Assembly: GCA_039704465.1 (NCBI GenBank) | Contig: JASFAU010000007.1 | Location: 310,001 to 374,000 of the forward strand | DNA from: Plasmodiophora brassicae | Taxonomy: Eukaryota; Endomyxa; Phytomyxea; Plasmodiophorida; Plasmodiophoridae | Length of the DNA stretch: 64,000 nt | Direction of reading: 5' to 3' | Part shown: positions 57,761-64,000 of the stretch, in pieces | Position numbering within the stretch: position 1 is the first letter of the stretch | Layout of the letters: each line of letters begins with the position of its first letter | Notes under the pieces: generated by a model | Databases searched by the model: none | Seen by the model: the letters and a program-made list of their open reading frames with translations, nothing else | What the model was told of the DNA's origin: nothing | Program-made: the position numbers and the translations under genes

Positions 57761-58859
57761 ATGGTGGAGGAGAGCGGCGAGGGCGTTCTGGAGGCGCCGG
57801 TCGTGGCCGCGGCGCAGGAGCAGCCGGCGCAGGAGGCGCCGACCGTCACGGCCGATGCACCAGCCGATGCGGGCCATGACGCCGCGGCCGGCGGCGAATT
57901 CGAAGCCGATAACGGAAGTCGGGCGCCGGACGCCGCGCCGCCTGCCGCCGGCACCGACGTCCACGACCTGCTCAGCAAGGACGAAGACGAGTCGGCGCCG
58001 CCCGATGCGGCCGCAGCAACCGCCCCCGAGACGGCAGCGGAAACGACGACGACGCCGGGGAAGAGTGGGAGCGTGCCGAGGCGCGCGGGACGTCGACGGC
58101 GCCGACGTGGGCGCTCCCCGCGGCGATCGCCGTTCGTTCGGCGCTCGCCGTTTCGTGGTCCGCGAGGGATGGACCCCACGGTCCAGATCATATGTCTGGG
58201 CGCGGCTGAGAGGTACTCGTCGGCGACAGTGTTGGTGGGCGTCGGTCGGTGTCCTGAAATCGGTTGCTAGGCGATACTCGAGGTTCTGCTGCGACGTGGT
58301 CGAACGCGCCGGCCTGTCGTGCGACGTACGCGACATGGATCGCGACTCGCTGTCGTCGATGCTGCGAGAGATCGCGCAAGGTCGAACGCGATACGTGGTT
58401 ACGATTGGGAAGCAGAACGAGATGCGGCGCGACGTTAGCTTCCGTGTGCTGAGTGCATACGACGACCGGCCGAGCGTGGTCTCGATCGACGAGGCGGTCG
58501 AGACGATGCTGCGGCTGGAGCGCGGTCCCCCGCTCGGGCGGCCGCCAGTAGATGTACGCCCGCCAATGTCGAACGGTTACGACGCGCCCGACCCGTACCG
58601 GTACTCGGTACCGCCACCGGCGCCGTACGGGTACTACGACGAGCCTCGATACGATCGGGGGTATTCGCCCCGCCGGTCGTACGAGCGATACGAGCCGGAC
58701 TACTCGCCTGGGCCGGTGCACCACGATGCCCGGCAGTATTCGCCGGTCCATGCGTCCCTGGCTTTCCAGCAGCAGCAGTATGGGCCGATTCGTCGCGATC
58801 CGTACCATGCCCCGGCGCAACCTGAGCCATACGATCCAGTCCGCTACAGTCATTACTGA
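57761..58859 (+). CDS. NCOA5-like protein (anticodon-binding-like domain), 2 exons
   Basis: ATG 57761 opens an Ala/Glu/Pro-rich N-terminus, then an Arg-rich RS-like segment (RRRRRRGRSPRRSPFVRRSP). The domain DPTVQIICLGAAERRYSRFC, VVERAGLSCDVRDMDRDSLS, MLREIAQGRTRYVVTIGKQN and VVSIDEAVETMLRLER crosses a 59-nt intron (58213-58271) in phase and matches the class II tRNA-synthetase anticodon-binding-like fold of the coactivator NCOA5. The tail is a Tyr/Pro/Arg/Gln-rich low-complexity region (PYGYYDEPRYDRGYSPRRSY) typical of RNA-binding or condensate proteins. Its role is probably nuclear and RNA-linked; animal NCOA5 contacts nuclear receptors, which need not apply here. Confidence 0.75.
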
Positions 58860-59361
58860 TGTCAGCGTCCGGGCGGTCTGATGGTCGGCCCCAGTTCTCC
58901 ACGATGGCGAATTATTATACTGCAACGGATTCGGCTTGTCACCTGGGGGATTCGACGTAGGCGAGCGCTCAGGCCCACGTTGTCTCACGTTCACTTTGTC
59001 AGTCACGCCTGTTGCTCTGCAAACTGAAGACCTACTGACCTGTGTAGAGCCCCCTCCATATGACCCGCCAGTTCCGTCATAGACGTCTAGTGTAGGAACG
59101 TGAGAGCGAGCGCTCGCTACTGGACAGGCAGGCTCCTCTGTCGTTGCACCCGCACACCGAGGTACGTCACGTTTCGTTCACCGCAAGCGGTACCGCTAGA
59201 CCGCACAGAGGCGTATGAAATACACGCGCGCGTTCACCCGTACGTGGGCGGTCGTTCCACATGATCGCTGGACTTCAGTTGGCAGCCGGTGTTTAGTACT
59301 CTTCCGCCGTTGAGCGTAGCCTGCGACGCGACGGTCCGTCGGAAGAGGATGCCGAGCAGGT
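58860..59361. other. Intergenic between convergent genes
   Basis: 500 bp separating two stops. It contains a perfect 14-bp palindrome AGCGAGCGCTCGCT at 59105-59118. No gene seen. Confidence 0.4.
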
Positions 59362-61233
59362 TCATCGCCAGAAGATGGGCATGTAGGCCTCGGCTGATGG
59401 ATACAGCGGTTGCTTTCGGCTGCGCCACGCCAGGTACAGCGATCCGATGAAGGCCGCGTACACGAACACGCAGTACAGGAACAGGATCGACGACGCCAGG
59501 TAGACGACAATGGTGACGGTGCTGAACACGATCACGATGACTGGCGCTGCGTTGCCCAGCGGGTTCTGGAACTCACGCGGCGCCGATGGGTACTGGGCCC
59601 GGAACCCAATGTAGGTCGCCGCGATGACGACGTACTGGACGCAAGCGGACAGGATGGTCAGGTTCATGAGTATACTGTCCGCTTTGGACGGCGTCGCATA
59701 GAACAAGGCGAGCGTGACGAAGAACGCGAAGACGCAGGTCGCGGCGACCGCGTTCCTCGGCGTCCGGTCCGTCCTGTGCGTCAACGAGAGCGCCGTCGGG
59801 AGGAACCCGATGCGGGACATGGCCCAGATCTGCCTGGACGCGCAGAACAGCATGGCGAGCAGGTTGAACAGCAGGCTGGGGATCACACAGAGGAGCAAGG
59901 CGATGCCAACGTACTGCACCGGGGCGAACGCCATCACGGCGGTCACGTACGGGTACAACGCCTGCGACATGGCGTACGTGCCCGGGCGGATCAGGACGCT
60001 GGTGGCGCTGAGCAGGATCGCACATGTCGACAGGTACATCCAGCTGCCAATCAGCGCCCTGGGCACGTCCTTCTTGACAGGCGACTCGACCGTGCACGAC
60101 GACAGGCACTCGAACCCGGTGTAGAACCACAGCGACGTCGGCACCGCCTGGCAGAACCCGACGAACCCGGACCCGAACAGCATCTGCTGGTAGGTGGTCC
60201 CGTCGGGCCACCCGACCGACAGCCAGGCGGCGCTGGAGACGTACCCGCTGACGGACCAGACGGCCGCGAAACCGACGATCTGCAGGGCGCAGAACACCAT
60301 GCCGATGTACATGAGGTTCCAGGACAGGCGGTTGCAGAAGGCGACGCTGTACCCGGCGAACGACAGCATGACGAGCCAGACCAGCGGCGAGTACGCCGTC
60401 GAGAACTCGTAGATCTGGGACATCAGCCCGGAGAAGCTCGACAGCAGCAGGCAGGTGAACAGCAGGTACTCCATGGCCTCGGCCATGCCGACGACGATCG
60501 CCGGTTCCGGTCGCCTGAATACGGCCCGAGCGTACGCGTTGGCGCCGCCGGTCGGCGGGACCGCCTGCGTCAGCTCGCCGAGGCAGAGCGCCAGCGACAG
60601 GTAGAGCAGCGAGGCGGCCAGGTTGGCGAGCCAGAACCCGACGTAGCCGGCGGCGGCGACGCCCGCGTTCCATCCCGAGAACTCGCCGAAGATGACGGAG
60701 CAGACGCCCAGGCCGAGCAGCAGCTTCATCGACACCTCGTCGCTCGGCAACCGACGACGCTTGTAGTACTCCTCCAGGCGCTTGGCGGGCGTGTCGCAGG
60801 TCGCCGGGTACGGCGGGTCCCGAACGAGGGCGCACACCGATTGCAGGACGCCTTTGCGAGGCGCCTCGATCGGCGCGTCGCCGAACAGGGCCTGCGTGGA
60901 TTCGACGACCTGGTGCCGGAGGTCGTCGAGGCGCGCCGTGTCCTGACAGACGCTGGCGACGACCTTCTCGTCGTGCAGCGCCTTCGCGATGTCCATCAGC
61001 GACGTGGCGAGGAACTGCCGCGGCAGGCACCGCTTCTCGTCCTTGTCGGCCGAGGGCGACGGCAATGGCAACGGCGCGCTCGCCAATGCGGCCGCGAACG
61101 GCTTCCCGCCCAGGACGGGCGCGCTCGTACCCGGCTGCGTTCGCGGGTGTGCCACCGCCTCGATCGCCGACGACTCGACGCCCGTGATCGTGTCCGGCCT
61201 CGTGCGCGACTCGTGGCTCATCCCGGTCGGCAT
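59362..61233 (-). CDS. APC-superfamily amino-acid/polyamine/ethanolamine-type permease
   Basis: 623 aa, intronless, from ATG 61233 (a second Met lies four codons later). The N-terminal ~175 residues are cytosolic and charged. Twelve or so TM helices follow, beginning LLLGLGVCSVIFGEFSGWNA with the APC-type G-x-G-x-x-x-F/G motif of TM1. Others include FWLANLAASLLYLSLALCLG, AIVVGMAEAMEYLLFTCLLL, WFYTGFECLSSCTVE and RNAVAATCVFAFFVTLALFY. The GGANAYAR loop and an ESPVKKDVPRAL loop are typical of the family. The closest feel is ethanolamine/amino-acid permeases; the substrate cannot be read from sequence. The head-to-head partner starts 195 bp away. Confidence 0.85.
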   Translation of the reverse strand: MPTGMSHESRTRPDTITGVESSAIEAVAHPRTQPGTSAPVLGGKPFAAALASAPLPLPSPSADKDEKRCLPRQFLATSLMDIAKALHDEKVVASVCQDTARLDDLRHQVVESTQALFGDAPIEAPRKGVLQSVCALVRDPPYPATCDTPAKRLEEYYKRRRLPSDEVSMKLLLGLGVCSVIFGEFSGWNAGVAAAGYVGFWLANLAASLLYLSLALCLGELTQAVPPTGGANAYARAVFRRPEPAIVVGMAEAMEYLLFTCLLLSSFSGLMSQIYEFSTAYSPLVWLVMLSFAGYSVAFCNRLSWNLMYIGMVFCALQIVGFAAVWSVSGYVSSAAWLSVGWPDGTTYQQMLFGSGFVGFCQAVPTSLWFYTGFECLSSCTVESPVKKDVPRALIGSWMYLSTCAILLSATSVLIRPGTYAMSQALYPYVTAVMAFAPVQYVGIALLLCVIPSLLFNLLAMLFCASRQIWAMSRIGFLPTALSLTHRTDRTPRNAVAATCVFAFFVTLALFYATPSKADSILMNLTILSACVQYVVIAATYIGFRAQYPSAPREFQNPLGNAAPVIVIVFSTVTIVVYLASSILFLYCVFVYAAFIGSLYLAWRSRKQPLYPSAEAYMPIFWR

Positions 61234-61428
61234 GATATGGGCGTAATCGTGTCCCGCGTGTACGCTCGATCGATCGTCGCCGATGGCGCGCCTGGCACCC
61301 GCGTGTATAGTACCACTAAGCAAGGATCGACACGCCAGGTCGGCAGGGTTAAGGCGCGCGTCATCACACCTCCGACAGGGAGGAGGACGACGGACGTGGT
61401 CGCCCCCGTACCCCTCTAGACGGTCAGC

Positions 61429-63822
61429 ATGAAGCGAGAGGCGAACCTGTCGACGACGCCGCATGTCGGTCACGACCACGCGGCGCTATCGGCGACGATC
61501 GAGGGCCCCACGATCTCCGTCGCGTCGCGGGACTCGGGATCCGGCACGGACGCGTCGTCGACGGGCACGAAGTCGGAGAAGAAGTCCATGTCGTTCCGGC
61601 TGAGCGAGATCCGCCTGCAGTCCGTCTCGATCATGGTCGTCTCCGTCACGCTGATCGTTGCCATGCTGTCCGTCAAGGTCATGACCCTGCGCGGCAGCCT
61701 CGTCGTGATCCTGTCCGACAACCAGCTCAAGGCGTCCGGCTACGTGTCGCACCTGTACCAGGCGAAGGTCGACGAGCTCCACCGGGCGTCCCTGGCGTAC
61801 GACAGCCCGTCGTCGGTGCTGTGCACAGCGATGACGGTCGGGGGCGCCGGCCCGGTCGCCGCCGCCCAGCGCCAGCTCGAGCTGGAGCGCGACCAGCGGC
61901 AGATCGAGATCGCCGTCGTCGTCGACCACACCGGCGTCGTCGAGCTCGGCACCGGCGCCGGGTCCACGACGACGCTCACCGGGTTCCCTGACGACGTCGC
62001 CCCCGCCCAGGCCTCCATGCTCGTCAGCCGGGCCATGCTACGCGCCCTGCAGGCGCCCAAGTGGAACGGGACACCGTCGTGGGACGACGCCCCAGGCGAC
62101 CGCGTCCTCGTCCGGGTCGTGGCAACGCGCCTCCCTTGCGCTGGATCGTCGACGCCGCACTGGCTCGTGCTGGGCGATGCCGTCACGCCCGCGAAGCCGA
62201 TCGGCCCTGTCCCGGCCCAGGTCTTCGCCGGCGTGGCCGTGCCCGGGGGCGACGCCTGGGTGACGGCAATGTCGACGAGCAACTTCCCGGCCCACCTGGA
62301 CCTGTCGCAGGTGCTGGCCGATGCCGCCGGCAACGGCACGCACGCGATCCAGGACGTCGTCGGGTCGTACACGATCACGTCGGTGGGCGTGCCCGGCCCG
62401 GTCGGGTCCCCGGTGGTGGCCCTGCTCGTCACCGGGATGGACAACGCGTCCGTCCTGGCCACGCTGGCGCCCGCCGAAGCGTGGAACATCCCGGTCGCCG
62501 TCGTCGTCGTCGTCCTGGCCATCGCCAGCGTCCGCCTCACCGACCGGTTCTTCATCGACCCGCTCGTCCGCCTGATCCAGATCTCGAACGCGAAGAACTT
62601 TGCCGAGTTCAACAAGAGCCTGCGAGAGATGCGCAAGAACGCCACCGTCATCTACGTGTTCGCCGCCAAGGTCCTCGCGACGCAGGTCGCGCTCCTGTCC
62701 ATCGTCTTCGTCACGCAGACGGGCCTGTCGGCGCTGTTCCCCAACAACGTCTCCCTGCTCGACGTCGAGTCCGGCATGGCGGCGGGCGTCCTGCAGGCGC
62801 GAGCGTCGGCGCTCCAGGCACAGCTACGCGTGGCGTCGCTCGACGCGGCGCTGACGTCGACGCCCGGCGCCGCGTCGCTCCTGGCTAGGCAGGCGAGCAT
62901 TCTGGGCGCCGGCTCCGTCCTGCTGGTGGCACCCAACGGGACGATTCTCGCCAGCAGCAGCAGCCAGGCGGCGGGGCACTCGGCGCCCGTCATCACCGAC
63001 TTGCTGTCGGCGAACACGACGGGTTCGTTCCGGGTCGTGTCGATCCCGACGGACGAGGCCAGCGCGATCGCCAACGTGTCCGGCGTTGCCTCATCGCGCG
63101 CGTTCCTGCGCCTGTTCGCTGAAAGGACGCCCGGCGGCGGCACGCTCGTCCTGGTCGACGTGCTGAATGGCATGACGGCGGCGTCGACGGTCGTGAACGT
63201 TCTGCAGGGCGGGTTCTGCGCCGTCTACGCGTGGGTGCCCTTCACGCGTACCTTCGCGCTGCTGTCGACAGCGCTGGGCGACGCAGAGCACGGCGCCGAC
63301 GCCCTGCCCGATCGGGGCGTGCTCCTGCGCGGGGTGCAGAACGACTTTGCCAACGGTGGCGGCGTCTACGTGGAGAGCGGCGTGCCCGTTGCTGGCTCGT
63401 CGATGACGATCGCCGTGCAGGCGTACGCGCCGACGAACAGTGCCGCGTTGGTCTACGTCGTGCGAGGGGCGGACCAGGCAACGTGGAACACAACGATGAG
63501 CGCGCAGACCGGAATCCAGATCGCCCTGATGGTTGTGGAGCTGATCGCCTCACTGGCCACCATCATCGCCGCGTTCCTGCCCATGCAGAGCTTCCTGGCC
63601 ACGCTCGACAAGGCGTTCCGCGTGCCAAGCATGTCGCAGCTGGAGCAGAAACGCCTGGGGCAGAAGGCCCTGGGCCTGATCAATGACCTCGAATCGCTGG
63701 TGCAGGACGCGACTAACACGACGGTCGCGATTCACCGCCGGGTCAGCAATGCCAGCAAGTACACCGACGACGGCACACACCAGAGCAGGGATCTACAGAA
63801 GAGGCGCGAAAACACGAAATAA
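61429..63822 (+). CDS. Four-TM protein with two extracellular sensor-like domains
   Basis: 797 aa, intronless. TM helices at about 66-86, 353-370, 404-428 and 694-716 give the order: cytosolic N-tail, TM, ectodomain 1 (~265 aa), TM, short amphipathic loop (FIDPLVRLIQISNAKNFAEF), TM, ectodomain 2 (~265 aa), TM, ~80-residue cytosolic tail. Each ectodomain begins with a long helix (SHLYQAKVDELHRASLAY; SGMAAGVLQARASALQAQL) and has strands around small-residue loops, like Cache/CHASE sensor folds, and carries N-glycosylation sequons. There is no kinase, cyclase or receiver domain, so any signal output would need a partner. The stop TAA is embedded in AATAAA (63818-63823). Confidence 0.7.
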   Translation: MKREANLSTTPHVGHDHAALSATIEGPTISVASRDSGSGTDASSTGTKSEKKSMSFRLSEIRLQSVSIMVVSVTLIVAMLSVKVMTLRGSLVVILSDNQLKASGYVSHLYQAKVDELHRASLAYDSPSSVLCTAMTVGGAGPVAAAQRQLELERDQRQIEIAVVVDHTGVVELGTGAGSTTTLTGFPDDVAPAQASMLVSRAMLRALQAPKWNGTPSWDDAPGDRVLVRVVATRLPCAGSSTPHWLVLGDAVTPAKPIGPVPAQVFAGVAVPGGDAWVTAMSTSNFPAHLDLSQVLADAAGNGTHAIQDVVGSYTITSVGVPGPVGSPVVALLVTGMDNASVLATLAPAEAWNIPVAVVVVVLAIASVRLTDRFFIDPLVRLIQISNAKNFAEFNKSLREMRKNATVIYVFAAKVLATQVALLSIVFVTQTGLSALFPNNVSLLDVESGMAAGVLQARASALQAQLRVASLDAALTSTPGAASLLARQASILGAGSVLLVAPNGTILASSSSQAAGHSAPVITDLLSANTTGSFRVVSIPTDEASAIANVSGVASSRAFLRLFAERTPGGGTLVLVDVLNGMTAASTVVNVLQGGFCAVYAWVPFTRTFALLSTALGDAEHGADALPDRGVLLRGVQNDFANGGGVYVESGVPVAGSSMTIAVQAYAPTNSAALVYVVRGADQATWNTTMSAQTGIQIALMVVELIASLATIIAAFLPMQSFLATLDKAFRVPSMSQLEQKRLGQKALGLINDLESLVQDATNTTVAIHRRVSNASKYTDDGTHQSRDLQKRRENTK

Positions 63823-63888
63823 AAGGGGGAGAGGGGCGGCACAGGGCTGGCCGGACGGTCCATCCAGTGACGAATCACAAATGCTATA

Positions 63889-64000
63889 TCAGGTGGAGAA
63901 TAGCAGCGAGAGGGCCCATCCGATCAGGTAGGCGGATCCCGCTGCGATGGCGCCGTTGAAGAGCACGGTGGAGCCGGCACGAACGTACCTCCCGTTGCCG
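63889..64000 (-). CDS. C-terminal end of a membrane protein (cut by window edge)
   Basis: The minus-strand frame is open from the right edge to the stop at 63889-63891. It encodes ~36 residues with a hydrophobic helix (LFNGAIAAGSAYLIGWALSL). It converges with the sensor-like gene. No family call is possible from this fragment. Confidence 0.4.
   Translation of the reverse strand, partial: GNGRYVRAGSTVLFNGAIAAGSAYLIGWALSLLFST

Noticed and set aside
59410..61419. 669-codon plus-strand ORF opposite the permease, and a 485-codon minus-strand frame within it
   Set aside because: The permease frame has a full set of TM helices and family motifs. The others are low-complexity Arg/Gln/Val-rich frames expected from GC-rich third positions.
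62061..62888. 275-codon plus-strand ORF inside the sensor-like gene, with minus-strand ORFs at 61740-62651 and 62652-63173
   Set aside because: Arg/Pro/Gly-rich alternative frames of a single-exon gene with clear TM segments.

Overview
This window is nuclear DNA from a eukaryotic microbe. Almost every gene only reads through as a protein after removal of short GT-AG introns, most of them 42-68 nt. Where I rebuilt every junction, the reading phase stayed consistent (ARP4, PRP38, NIPA, RPB6, PDHB, METTL4, TBC, ATG8, LSM3). The combination of compact genes, tiny introns, GC-rich coding sequence, animal/plant-like nuclear complexes, a flagellar-type coiled-coil protein and several secreted proteins of unknown function fits a gene-dense protist. 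A plasmodiophorid (Rhizaria, Plasmodiophora-like) is my best guess; this is inference, because no marker gene settles the taxonomy.

Layout. 1-10.8 kb: a truncated secreted protein, ARP4, an EloA-BP1/SRI-like hypothetical protein, PRP38, one weak gene and a long MED12. 10.9-17.7 kb: a block rich in secreted proteins (three genes with signal peptides, one with a 7-unit tandem repeat and one with a GPI-like tail) surrounding a NIPA-type transporter. 18.1-24.6 kb: RPB6, PDHB (11 exons), an ankyrin protein, an apparently dead caspase-like/MORN protein and METTL4. 24.6-26.5 kb: a gene-poor pocket holding two inverted copies of a Helitron-helicase fragment. 26.6-33.9 kb: a TBC RabGAP, an RCC1-repeat protein, the SWI/SNF subunit SWI3/SMARCC and a RIB43A-like protein. 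34.1-42.8 kb: a secreted lectin-like protein, ATG8, a large unrecognised helical protein, a multi-LIM protein and MED15. 43-48.8 kb: two small hypothetical proteins, a multi-CCCH zinc-finger protein and an LCCL membrane protein. 49-53.2 kb: a divergent PP2C, an unexplained 1.6-kb stretch, a small conserved-looking protein with a 13-bp minisatellite upstream, and LSM3. 53.3-64 kb: TRAPPC11, an NCOA5-like protein, an APC-family permease head-to-head with a four-TM double-ectodomain protein, and the 3' end of one more membrane protein.

Functionally, the housekeeping genes cover transcription and chromatin (MED12, MED15, RPB6, ARP4, SWI3), RNA processing (PRP38, LSM3, METTL4, CCCH protein), trafficking and autophagy (TRAPPC11, TBC, ATG8) and mitochondrial carbon entry (PDHB). 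They are not organised as operons. Neighbours are mostly independent, several in head-to-head pairs with 100-450 bp between start codons. All product calls rest on motif recognition by eye; no database search was run.
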